NCBI GenBank assembly: GCA_007123395.1
Contig: SKLD01000411.1
Coordinates: 1 to 16,404 of the forward strand
DNA from: Opitutales bacterium
Lineage (GTDB): Bacteria; Verrucomicrobiota; Verrucomicrobiia; Opitutales; Oceanipulchritudinaceae
Direction: 5' to 3'
Length of the DNA stretch: 16,404 nt
Shown: piece after piece, positions 1 through 6,957 of the stretch
Position numbering within the stretch: the first letter of the stretch is position 1
Layout of the letters: every line of letters begins with the position of its first letter
Program-made: the position numbers and the translations under genes
Notes under the pieces: generated by a model
Seen by the model: the letters and a program-made list of their open reading frames with translations, nothing else
Told to the model about the DNA's origin: nothing
Databases searched by the model: none

Positions 1-149
1 ACCTCCACCGCGCTGAAGCGCGCCGCGCGGTGCAGCGCGGCGACCCACACCTGCCGCTGCACATCCGCGAGCAGCCGCCGCTTATGCACAATGCGTGTAT
101 AAGCATGGTATACGGAAACCTTATCTGACTTAATGCGTATTTGTCCCAT
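1..149 (-). CDS. REP-associated tyrosine transposase (RAYT, Y1/IS200-like), partial 5' end
   Basis: The reading frame starts at ATG 149-147 and runs off the left edge, so only about 49 codons are present. The visible N-terminus contains VYHAYTRIVHKRRLLADV, matching the opening of Y1-transposase-domain RAYT proteins (typical YHV-x-SR-x-V followed by a basic patch and LF/LL-x-D). The catalytic HxH and tyrosine would lie outside the window. RAYTs are single-copy, host-tamed relatives of IS200/IS605 transposases that act on REP hairpins. A degenerate copy of the same N-terminus lies at 6729-6844, which independently supports this frame. It sits downstream of the hydroxyacid dehydrogenase on the same strand, separated by 162 nt. 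An overlapping minus-strand frame is also open here, so the call depends on family resemblance. Confidence 0.6.
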   Translation of the reverse strand, partial: MGQIRIKSDKVSVYHAYTRIVHKRRLLADVQRQVWVAALHRAARFSAVE

Positions 150-311
150 AGAATATCGTAAAGCTCAGAGATAATAAATTCGCTGCCGGTTGTATTGGCG
201 TCCCCGTTCCATCGCAACTGAGCTACCCCGGCGCCATAGCCGTTGTGCAATCCCGGCGCTTCATCCAAGGGAAAGCGACCGGTGTGACCGCGCGCACCGT
301 AGTAGCAGGGT

Positions 312-1307
312 TTAGCGCAGTGGCACTTCGTATTCGAGGGGTTCGCCGGCGAGGTAGCGTTTGCATTCGTTGATCATGGCGCGTCCCATGCGGTGCCGTT
401 CAATTCCAAAGCTTCCGGCGATATGAGGTGTGAGGAATACATTCGGCAGATCCCACAGAGGAGATTCGCGCGGCAGCACCTCCGGGTAGGTAACATCAAT
501 GAAGGCCTGTATGTCGGACCGATCCTTGAGGAAGCTTTCGAGATGGCCTGTGCGAATGAGCTTGGCCCGTGCTGTGTTGATAAGCGTTGCGCCTTTCTTC
601 ATGCGGTCAAAGAGATCCCGCGTGAACATGCCTTTGGTTTTGTCGTTGAGGGGCGTGTGGAGGCTGACGACGTCGGATGTTTCGAAAAGCTCTTCGAGGC
701 CGACGAGACGTCCGCCTGCGCGGGCGGCTGTGTCCGGCGAGACATATGGATCATGTGCGACGAGGTCGATGTTGGTACTGCGGAGTTTGTCTGCGACAAG
801 GCGGCCGATAGAGCCCAAAGAAACCAATCCGACACGTGAGCCGTATGTCCCGCGGAAAACCGGCAGCCCGGCGGTGTCATAAGTCTGGTGCAGATACCTG
901 CGCGAGGCGAGATGCACGACGTTTTTCAGGCCGAAGACGATACAAGCGAAGGTGAACTCGGCGACAGGAATGGAATTAATCGAAATTGCGCTGGTGAGGC
1001 GGACGCGGCTCGCCTTAAGTGCGTCTGTGGCGAGATGATCGGTGGCTCCCGCTCCGTAGAGTATGAGTTCCAGCGCGGGTAGTTTGCGGAAAAGTTCCGT
1101 CTGCGTCTCAGGGCATCCCCATCCCGAAAAAAGAAAACGTACGCGGCTCAAGTCGTGATCTGAATTTCCCAACTGCTTCGGTTCGATAAGGGGGGGAGGG
1201 GAGCCGAAAATCTCACTGATTTGCGCCTGTTCATTCGACCCGTAAATCTGGGTGAACGCGTATTTTGACAACGAGTAGATCGCGTCGTGTTGTTTCTTCT
1301 TTTGCAT
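312..1307 (-). CDS. D-isomer-specific 2-hydroxyacid dehydrogenase, NAD(P)-binding
   Basis: This 331-residue protein has the layout of the D-2-hydroxyacid dehydrogenase family (phosphoglycerate, glyoxylate and lactate dehydrogenase relatives), which interconvert 2-oxoacids and D-2-hydroxyacids in the cytoplasm. A divergent substrate-binding half comes first, then the Rossmann domain with VGLVSLGSIGR at about 159-169. The acidic residue that usually selects NAD is present as Asp186 in AHDPY. The catalytic triad is visible: Arg247 in LINTAR, Glu276 in YPEVLP and His295 in TPHIAG. The first glycine of the GxGxxG loop is serine (Ser163), a mild oddity. The substrate cannot be read from sequence; it is not a serine-pathway SerA with a regulatory ACT domain, because the protein ends after the dimer helix. 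The start at 1307 is preceded by purine-rich sequence but no clear Shine-Dalgarno site. Confidence 0.88.
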   Translation of the reverse strand: MQKKKQHDAIYSLSKYAFTQIYGSNEQAQISEIFGSPPPLIEPKQLGNSDHDLSRVRFLFSGWGCPETQTELFRKLPALELILYGAGATDHLATDALKASRVRLTSAISINSIPVAEFTFACIVFGLKNVVHLASRRYLHQTYDTAGLPVFRGTYGSRVGLVSLGSIGRLVADKLRSTNIDLVAHDPYVSPDTAARAGGRLVGLEELFETSDVVSLHTPLNDKTKGMFTRDLFDRMKKGATLINTARAKLIRTGHLESFLKDRSDIQAFIDVTYPEVLPRESPLWDLPNVFLTPHIAGSFGIERHRMGRAMINECKRYLAGEPLEYEVPLR

Positions 1308-1433
1308 CTCTGTCTTTTTTGCGGAGGTCGCGGTATGGAAAGATAGTTTTCATAAAGGAGTGTCACTGGACAAATAGAAAAAGTGCCGTGCTTTCCAAGG
1401 GTGAGCAAATAACCGCATTTCTGACGCGAATAG

Positions 1434-2318
1434 TCATCGCTTCGGCGCAAAAAGGCTCACTCTGAGGGCGACCGGGTCCATTCCGGCCTTGCGGATTCCG
1501 CGCAGCGACTGTGCTTCTGTTCGCTTTGCAAGGCGGCGCCCCTCCGCGTCGCAAACGAGTTCACAGTGATACCATGCGGGCGCGCGCCATCCGAGGGCTT
1601 CGTAGAGAAGCAGTTGGCGTGCGGTGGAGCGGAGAAGGTCCTCGCCGCGTACGACTTCCGAGATTTCCATAAGGTGATCGTCGACGACAACGGCAAACTC
1701 GTAGGAGGGAAAGCCGTCTTTCCGCCACACGACGAAGTCACCGAAGTCTTGGCCCGCGGTGTAGGCAGTTTCGCCGCAGCGCCCGTCGGTGAAGCGGATT
1801 ACCCGTCCGTCGGGCACACGGAAACGCCAGTTTACGGAACCGGGTTCCGGTGTTTTGCGCCCGGTGCCGGGGGGCGGGCGCAGACGCGGGGGGAAAACAG
1901 ACTCGTTGGCGCCTTCATGCGGGGCTGAGAGTGCCCCGCGCACGTCTTTTCGCGAATGCGGGCTCGGGTAGATGCATCCGCTGTCGCGAAGTGCCTTCCA
2001 CTGACGGCGGTAAATATCCATTCGTTCGCTCTGTGTGTAGGGAGCGTGGGGGCCGCCCGTGTCCGGACCCTCCGCCCACCGGAGACCAAGCCACGCGAGA
2101 TCCTCGTAGACGGCGGCTGTATACTCCGGTTTACGACGATCCGTATCCAAGTCTTCCATACGGAGGATACAGGTGCCGCCGGAGTCTTCCGCCCGCTTCC
2201 ACGCGACAGTGAAGGTGCGTGCGTGCCCGGCGTGGAGCCAACCCGTAGGGCTTGGCGCGATACGGCCCCTGTACTTGGCGGGCGGCACAGGTCGGCCGGA
2301 TGGCAGTGGCGGGTTCAT
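1434..2318 (-). CDS. gluQ: Glutamyl-Q tRNA(Asp) synthetase
   Basis: This 294-residue protein is a class I glutamyl-tRNA synthetase catalytic core without an anticodon-binding domain, the hallmark of GluQRS (YadB). That enzyme activates glutamate and attaches it to queuosine 34 of tRNA-Asp. Visible motifs are RIAPSPTGWLHAGH (HIGH equivalent at 29-32), LRMEDLDTDR, YTQSER, VVVDDHLMEISEVVRGEDLL and, as the KMSKS equivalent, RRLAKRTEAQSLR. Canonical GluQRS has a Cys-x-Cys...Tyr...Cys zinc site after the first catalytic half; here that segment reads CIYPSPHSRKDV and carries only Cys115 and His121, so zinc binding looks lost or changed. The start at 2318 lies 4 nt after the stop of a broken small gene, so the two probably form one transcription unit. 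No Shine-Dalgarno site is evident. Confidence 0.92.
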   Translation of the reverse strand: MNPPLPSGRPVPPAKYRGRIAPSPTGWLHAGHARTFTVAWKRAEDSGGTCILRMEDLDTDRRKPEYTAAVYEDLAWLGLRWAEGPDTGGPHAPYTQSERMDIYRRQWKALRDSGCIYPSPHSRKDVRGALSAPHEGANESVFPPRLRPPPGTGRKTPEPGSVNWRFRVPDGRVIRFTDGRCGETAYTAGQDFGDFVVWRKDGFPSYEFAVVVDDHLMEISEVVRGEDLLRSTARQLLLYEALGWRAPAWYHCELVCDAEGRRLAKRTEAQSLRGIRKAGMDPVALRVSLFAPKR

Positions 2319-2322
2319 TGCT

Positions 2323-2670
2323 TCATGTTTTTTGGTAACCGCGGTTTATTCGGAGGACGCCGAGGCTGATGTCCTCAAGCTTTTCGGGGTCGAGTGCCAC
2401 CGCGATTTCCTCGACCAGCGCGCGCCACTCTTAGCGCGGGAGGCGGCTAATGCTGTATGCAGCAGGATCATGTGCGGTCTCGAAGGGGTCCCATTTGCGG
2501 GTGTCGAAGTTGGGCAGAGGTTGTGCCGGTGGCAAGTACCCGCAGGTTTTCAGCGGACTTTCCGAAACGGGATTCTGCGGTTGAAGAATTCGGTGGAGCA
2601 ATCTTGCGTGTTCCACATTTAGCAGGCAGTTTTCTCTTATGCGTGTTGGCGTATTCAGTCGAGTCGGCAT
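2323..2670 (-). pseudogene. Small gene of unknown function interrupted by an in-frame TAA
   Basis: A minus-strand frame with chromosome-like codon use (for example TTCGACACCCGCAAATGG) runs from near 2670 or a GTG at 2616 to a TAA at 2433-2431. It then continues in the same frame with WRALVEEIAVALDPEKLEDI to a TGA at 2325-2323, just 4 nt before the gluQ start. The simplest reading is one protein of about 95-115 residues broken by a GAA-to-TAA change after SRLPR. The true start is uncertain, and the longest version overlaps the divergent nfeD start at 2639. I do not recognise the family. It could instead be two short translated frames, an uncoding stretch with misleading composition, or a sequencing error at one base. 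It occupies the 320-nt gap between gluQ and nfeD, where I see no other gene. Confidence 0.4.
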
Positions 2671-4240
2671 CTTCTTCGTGGCTTTGGGTTTTGTTGCGCT
2701 AGTCCTCGGGCAAGGTCCCGTGGATCAGCTCAAGCGCGGAGCCGAGCGCGACCACGCCGATCCGTCTACCGGGGATGCGCGCACTGCTGCGGGGGCGGAA
2801 GCGGAGGAGGATACCGGGATGGTGGACGGGACCGCGGCGGAGGCTGCCGAGACCAAGGCTGCCGAGGCTGGCGACGGCGATCCGGAACCTGTGCGGGCCG
2901 ATCCCGTGTCCGTTTTTGTGATTCCGATCAAGGATGTTATCTCCCGTCCCAACCAATTCATCCTTCGCCGGGGTCTCAAGGAAGCGATTGACCAAGGCAT
3001 CGACGCTGTTGTCCTCGATATCGACACTCCCGGCGGCTTCGGTAACGTGATGCTCGACATTATGGAGCGCACGGCCGATTTCCGGGGGCTCACGATTGCC
3101 TTCGTCAATCCCGAAGCGATATCGGCGGGTGCCTTCATTTCCTTTGCGGCCGACGAGATCTGGTATGTTCCCCGCGGAGTCATCGGCGCGGCGGAGGCTG
3201 TGGCGGCGGGCGGGCAGGAGATCCCGGACGGGGTGCGGCGTAAATTTGAAAGCTATGTGCAGGCGAAGATGCGTGCCATTGCTGACGAGCACCCTTACAA
3301 AGCCGACGTCATGCGCGCCATGATGGACCCGACCTTCGAACTCGTCATCGACGGCGAGGTGCTGAGTCCTGAGGGCAGTTTGCTCACCCTAACCGCCGCC
3401 GAGGCCCTCCGCGAGTTCGGCGATCCGCCCACCCCGCTCTTCGGCGAGGGGATCGCCGATTCCGTGGAGGACCTGCTCAACCAGCGCTTCGGCGAAGGTA
3501 ATTGGGACAAGCGTGCTTTTGAGGTCACGTGGTCGGAGGAGTTGGCGAAGTTCATGGATTCGATCGCGCCCATCCTTATCGGCATCGGCTTCCTCGCGCT
3601 CTTCATTGAGTTCAAAACGCCGGGCTTCGGCGTCTTCGGCGCTATCGGCATCGCGCTGATCGTGATTGTTTTTCTGAGCAATTATGTGGCGGGGTTGGCC
3701 GGGAACGAGGTTCTGATCTTCTTCTTCCTCGGCGTGGCACTTGTCGTCATTGAGATCTTTCTCTTCCCCGGCACCTTTGTCGCCCTCTCCCTCGGGTTGG
3801 CGCTCATCGTTGGTTCCATCCTGTGGTCTATGGCCGATCTTTGGCCGACGGGCGACGGCGGCGTGCGCATCGAGCCGGAAGCATTTGTCGATCCGATGAT
3901 CACTTTCAGCCTCTCCCTCATCATTACCTCGGTGGGGATTGCCGTATTGTGGAAGTTCCTGCCCGAGAGCTGGGTGCTCAAGCGCATCGCCTTGCAGACG
4001 GCTTCCGCCCAAGCTAATCCAGTCACGGCGGGGGGGGGCACCAGCGCTTCTTCTCGCCTGCCCGATGTCGGCGAGGAAGGCGTGGTCGTCACGCCGCTGC
4101 GGCCCAACGGCACTGTCGAATTCAACGGCGAACAGTTTGAGGCGGGCAGCGAGTTCGGGACGCTCGACAAAGGCGAGCGGGTCATTGTTACTGGTTACCG
4201 CAATTTCTACCTCCTTGTGGACCGCAAAACCGAACAATGA
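2639..4240 (+). CDS. Long NfeD protein: ClpP-class membrane serine protease with NfeD C-terminal domain
   Basis: This 533-residue protein follows the long NfeD (NfeD1b) layout. It has an N-terminal signal or anchor (1-24), an Ala/Glu-rich linker (35-85), a ClpP/SppA-fold protease domain (90-290), a hydrophobic multi-span region (about 315-440), a Gly/Ser linker and a C-terminal OB-fold NfeD domain (460-533). In the protease domain, VLDIDTPGG and AISAGAFISFAADEI supply the expected nucleophile Ser162. Lys202, 40 residues on, fits the Ser-Lys dyad described for the archaeal homologue PH1510. The family cleaves hydrophobic membrane substrates and is linked to flotillin/stomatin microdomains; the flotillin gene two cistrons down agrees. 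The stop overlaps the next start (ATGA, 4237-4240), implying translational coupling. The start at 2639 is preceded by a pyrimidine-rich TTTTCTCTT instead of a Shine-Dalgarno site. A nine-G run lies in the late linker. Confidence 0.93.
   Translation: MRVGVFSRVGIFFVALGFVALVLGQGPVDQLKRGAERDHADPSTGDARTAAGAEAEEDTGMVDGTAAEAAETKAAEAGDGDPEPVRADPVSVFVIPIKDVISRPNQFILRRGLKEAIDQGIDAVVLDIDTPGGFGNVMLDIMERTADFRGLTIAFVNPEAISAGAFISFAADEIWYVPRGVIGAAEAVAAGGQEIPDGVRRKFESYVQAKMRAIADEHPYKADVMRAMMDPTFELVIDGEVLSPEGSLLTLTAAEALREFGDPPTPLFGEGIADSVEDLLNQRFGEGNWDKRAFEVTWSEELAKFMDSIAPILIGIGFLALFIEFKTPGFGVFGAIGIALIVIVFLSNYVAGLAGNEVLIFFFLGVALVVIEIFLFPGTFVALSLGLALIVGSILWSMADLWPTGDGGVRIEPEAFVDPMITFSLSLIITSVGIAVLWKFLPESWVLKRIALQTASAQANPVTAGGGTSASSRLPDVGEEGVVVTPLRPNGTVEFNGEQFEAGSEFGTLDKGERVIVTGYRNFYLLVDRKTEQ
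4030..4038 (+). repeat. Nine-G homopolymer inside the long nfeD gene
   Basis: Nine consecutive G residues encode part of an Ala-Gly-Gly-Gly linker between the membrane spans and the C-terminal OB-fold domain. One-base slippage here would remove the OB domain and uncouple the following cistron. It is visible directly; whether it varies in nature is unknown. Confidence 0.9.
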
Positions 4241-4707
4241 CCACGATCCTCATCGTTCTCTTTCTCGCCGTAATCCTCTTTTTTCTGGAGATCATCCTGC
4301 CGGGCGGTGTCCTCGGCGTGCTCGGCGGCATCCTTATGCTCGGCGGGGTCTACCTGACTTTCGATGAATACGGTGCTGTCGCCGCTCTCCTTGTGCTCGT
4401 CGGGTGCCTTGTCTTCGCCCTCGCTTTCTTCGTCTTTCAATTCAAAATCCTGCCCAAGACGGCCATGGGGAAGAACATCTTCCTCAGCAGCTCCGTGCCG
4501 GGCGAGAGTAACATCAACGAGGGCGGCGACACGATCATCGGGGCTGAGGGCGTCGTTCTCACCCGCATGACACCGAGCGGCGCCGTGCGCGTCAACGGAC
4601 GTCGCTACGAGGCGCGGTCGCGCACCGGCTTTCTCGAGTCCGGAACCACGGTGAAAGTCGTCGAGCGCGATGCCTTCCGTCTTCTCGTGGAGAAAAAAGA
4701 GGAATAA
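4237..4707 (+). CDS. Short NfeD-family membrane protein
   Basis: This 156-residue protein has a strongly hydrophobic first half with two to three transmembrane segments (about 2-20, 24-42 and 46-70, with FLEIILPGGVLGVLGGILML as in NfeD membrane cores). A soluble half from about 95 to 156 resembles the NfeD OB-fold: a Gly-rich start GAEGVVLTRMTPSG, then RVNGRRYEARS and a terminal strand VKVVERDAFRLLVEK. It lacks any protease domain. Short NfeD proteins are thought to partner flotillins through the OB domain. The start overlaps the stop of the long nfeD gene by 4 nt, and floA follows 91 nt later, so the three almost certainly form one operon. I infer a scaffold or modulator role at the inner membrane. 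Confidence 0.9.
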   Translation: MTTILIVLFLAVILFFLEIILPGGVLGVLGGILMLGGVYLTFDEYGAVAALLVLVGCLVFALAFFVFQFKILPKTAMGKNIFLSSSVPGESNINEGGDTIIGAEGVVLTRMTPSGAVRVNGRRYEARSRTGFLESGTTVKVVERDAFRLLVEKKEE

Positions 4708-4798
4708 TCCGTTGCACGCTCCGCTACCGTCCTTTACCTGACAATTGAAAAATACCGATCCGCGCCCGGTGGCGGGGGTCACTAAAAACTTCCCATTT

Positions 4799-5851
4799 AT
4801 GACCATGAACGCGCTCATTGCCCAAGTATCACCGTTTTGGACGGTCGTTATCGCGTTGGCCGCGATTGCCGCGATCGTCATCCTCATCATCATCTTCTCG
4901 TTCATCACGACCTACGTGCGTGCCCTTGTTTCGGGCGCGAAAGTGGGCCTGTTGAATCTTGTTTTCATGCGGTTGCGGGGTGTTCCCTACAAGCTGATCG
5001 TCGACGCGCGCATTATGGCCGTGAAGGCGGGGCTCAACCTCACCACCGACCAGATTGAAACCCACTATCTCGCCGGCGGGGATGTTGTGCAGACAGTCTC
5101 CGGACTGATCAACGCCGATAAGGCGGGCATCAGGCTCGACTTCGACCGCGCCTGCGCCATCGACCTCGCCACCAAGGGCACCGAAAAGTCCATGATCGAG
5201 GCTGTGCGCACCTCCATCAACCCGAAGGTCATCGACTGCCCAAACCCAAAGGCGGGACGCACTACGATTGACGGTGTTGCCAAGGACGGTATCCAGGTGA
5301 AGGTCAAAGCGCGCGTCACTGTCCGATCAAACCTCGACCACTACGTTGGCAGCGCGCAGGAAGAAACAATCATCGCCCGCGTCGGTGAAGGTATCGTCAC
5401 CACCATCGGCTCGGCCGAGAGCTACAAATGGGTCCTCGAAAACCCTGACTCCATTTCCCGCACAGTCCTCAACCGTGGCCTCGATACCGGGACCGCCTTT
5501 GAAATCCTTTCCATCGACATCGCTGACGTCGACGTCGGCGAAAACGTCGGTGCCCAACTGCAGGAAGCCCAGGCTGAGGCCAACAAGAACATGGCCCAGG
5601 CCCAAGCCGAAATCCGCCGCGCCGCCGCCGTCGCCCTCGAGCAGGAGATGAAGGCCCGCGTCCAGGAGATGCAGGCCAAGGTCGTCGAAGCCCAGGCCCA
5701 AGTGCCGCTCGCCATGGCCGAGGCCCTGCGCGAAGGCAACCTCGGTGTCATGGACTATATGCGCCTCAAGAACATCGAGAGCGACACGGACATGCGCAAG
5801 TCCATCGCCGATCCGTCGCAATCCTCAGGCCAGGGCGACATCAAGAAGTAA
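4799..5851 (+). CDS. floA: Flotillin-like protein FloA
   Basis: The protein (350 residues from ATG 4799) matches the FloA/YqfA family end to end. It has an N-terminal membrane segment (about 14-38), an SPFH domain containing THYLAGGDVVQTVSGLINAD, KDGIQVKVKARVTVRSNLD and EETIIARVGEGIVTTIGSAE, then a coiled Ala/Glu-rich region (about 253-305: EAQAEANKNMAQAQAE, EQEMKARVQEMQAKVVEAQA) and the typical end GNLGVMDYMRLKNIESDTDM. FloA organises membrane microdomains and oligomerises through its coiled region. A TTG at 4745 would add 18 residues, but the ATG at 4799 (or 4805) places the membrane helix at the usual distance from the N-terminus. There is no clear Shine-Dalgarno site. It follows two nfeD genes, the standard NfeD-flotillin pairing. 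Confidence 0.96.
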   Translation: MTMNALIAQVSPFWTVVIALAAIAAIVILIIIFSFITTYVRALVSGAKVGLLNLVFMRLRGVPYKLIVDARIMAVKAGLNLTTDQIETHYLAGGDVVQTVSGLINADKAGIRLDFDRACAIDLATKGTEKSMIEAVRTSINPKVIDCPNPKAGRTTIDGVAKDGIQVKVKARVTVRSNLDHYVGSAQEETIIARVGEGIVTTIGSAESYKWVLENPDSISRTVLNRGLDTGTAFEILSIDIADVDVGENVGAQLQEAQAEANKNMAQAQAEIRRAAAVALEQEMKARVQEMQAKVVEAQAQVPLAMAEALREGNLGVMDYMRLKNIESDTDMRKSIADPSQSSGQGDIKK

Positions 5852-5872
5852 TTTGTTCCCAGGGCGGGACCG

Positions 5873-6667
5873 GTGCCAACCCGGCCCGCCCTTGTATTTA
5901 TGATCCTCATGGCAGGCAGTTACCTCTGGCTCGCACAGGGCGGTTTCGATTGGGAAGCCCTCATCCCTTTGGTCTTCATTCTGCTCTACGCCCTCAGCCA
6001 GATCATCGGCTCAGGCAAGAAAAAGGACAAGAAGAAGCCATCCCAGCCGTCTTCCGCCAGTCCCGCCGAGCGGCAGCGTGAAACGGAGCAGGAATCCCGC
6101 GCCCGTGAAATCCGCGAGGAAATTCAGCGCAAGATCGCCGCCCGCCGCGAGCAGACCGAGGCCCCCGCCCCGCGCGGCTTCTCCGAATCTACACCGCGCC
6201 GCTACGATCCCACCCAGCCGGAGCATGCGCAGCGCCGCGCCCCGGCTACGGACGCCTCGCGCCGCGAGCTGGAGGGCAGCCGCCGTTCCGCCGGTGAGGT
6301 CGCACGCCGCGAACTCGCCCCTACTCCTTCCGCAGCGCAACCACCGGGTGATGACCCCACGGCAGCCGTCCATAAGGAGCTTTCCAAGCAGCGCGAGCGC
6401 CTCGCCGCCGCCCGCCGCGAGCGCGAAGCTGCCCAGCGCAAAGCCCGCGACATCATGCGCGAGGGCCGGAGCTGGAATACCCGCGGCGCAGCCGCTCCCG
6501 ATTTCTCTTGGGACATCACCGACATGTCTCCCGCGCGCTACCGCAGCGACCTCATCCGCCTCCTCTCCGACCCCGCCGGCGCACAAAAAGCAGTCCTCTT
6601 CCGCGAAGTTCTCGGCCCGCCCCTCGCCTATCGCGACCCCACCTCACCCCACGAACGCATCCCCTAA
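5873..6667 (+). CDS. Uncharacterised membrane-anchored, charged coiled protein; last gene of the nfeD-floA operon
   Basis: I do not recognise a named family. The 264-residue product starts with one or two hydrophobic segments (about 5-20 and 28-46), then a Lys-rich stretch (KKKDKKKPSQ) and a long Arg/Glu/Ala-rich region (about 60-200) likely to form helix or coiled coil. A short ordered C-terminus has FSWDITDMSPARYRSDL and AVLFREVLGPPLAYRD. That C-terminal pattern, ending in a REVLGPP-type motif, looks like the conserved functional part. The GTG at 5873 has AGGG eight bases upstream; ATG 5900 is an alternative that trims nine residues. It begins 21 nt after floA, so it is probably co-transcribed and may be a cytoplasmic partner tethered near flotillin domains. 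That role is inferred from position only. Confidence 0.85.
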   Translation: MPTRPALVFMILMAGSYLWLAQGGFDWEALIPLVFILLYALSQIIGSGKKKDKKKPSQPSSASPAERQRETEQESRAREIREEIQRKIAARREQTEAPAPRGFSESTPRRYDPTQPEHAQRRAPATDASRRELEGSRRSAGEVARRELAPTPSAAQPPGDDPTAAVHKELSKQRERLAAARREREAAQRKARDIMREGRSWNTRGAAAPDFSWDITDMSPARYRSDLIRLLSDPAGAQKAVLFREVLGPPLAYRDPTSPHERIP

Positions 6668-6700
6668 GTTTCCTCCGACCCCTAATGCCTCCGCAAAAGT

Positions 6701-6717
6701 AATTTCTCCGAGAAATT
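6701..6717. other. Perfect 7-bp inverted repeat (AATTTCT-CCG-AGAAATT)
   Basis: A perfect 7-bp stem with a CCG loop lies 34 nt after the last gene of the nfeD-floA operon. It is followed by TAAAAAAAG and not by a T-run, so it does not qualify as a standard plus-strand terminator; on the minus strand only ACTTTT follows. It abuts the decayed RAYT fragment and may belong to that element's 5' flank. Confidence 0.5.
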
Positions 6718-6728
6718 TAAAAAAAGTT

Positions 6729-6844
6729 ATAGGCGAAGTTATAATAAAATCTGATAATATCTGTGTTTATCATATGCAGCTTCCCGCGTGATTCACTGGC
6801 GTCGTTTGCTTTCGGATGTGGAGCGGGAGGGATGGGTGGCCTCG
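6729..6844 (+). pseudogene. Decayed 5' fragment of a RAYT transposase
   Basis: The plus strand carries GEVIIKSDNICVYH (6732-6773), which aligns to GQIRIKSDKVSVYH of the RAYT at the left edge (9 of 14 identical). Fourteen nucleotides later, in a shifted frame, comes VIHWRRLLSDVEREGWVAS (6788-6844), aligning to IVHKRRLLADVQRQVWVAA. The spacer is 12 nt in the left copy, so a net +2 frameshift separates the two blocks. The position of the start codon is ATA instead of ATG. No alignment is visible beyond 6844. The fragment sits in the gap between the flotillin operon and purC; the remaining 113 nt before purC show nothing I can identify. Confidence 0.6.
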
Positions 6845-6957
6845 CCGGAGCGGCGTTACTGGAAGTGTTGGATGAGGCCGATCTCTGTGTGGCGTCCGTG
6901 AAGTACCGCACCGGCGGCGCGAGCGATCCGGCGGAGTGAGCGCGGGGTGCGGACTTC

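Noticed and set aside
214..235. Minus-strand GGGGTAGCTCAGTTG resembling a tRNA D-arm
   Set aside because: No matching acceptor 3' strand, anticodon stem or T-arm follows; probably coincidence.
2173..2622. 149-codon plus-strand frame spanning the gluQ-nfeD gap
   Set aside because: Its first third is antisense to gluQ and its codon use is poorer than the minus-strand broken gene in the same place.
3389..4237. 282-codon minus-strand open frame opposite the long nfeD gene
   Set aside because: Low-complexity Glu/Asp/Ala composition typical of an antisense shadow; the plus strand encodes clear NfeD domains.
6701..6717. Inverted repeat as rho-independent terminator of the flotillin operon
   Set aside because: AT-rich stem and A-run instead of T-run downstream; kept only as an inverted repeat.
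6788..6945. Short plus-strand frames between the flotillin operon and purC as small protein genes
   Set aside because: They start without initiation signals and the first part aligns with RAYT remnants in conflicting frames.
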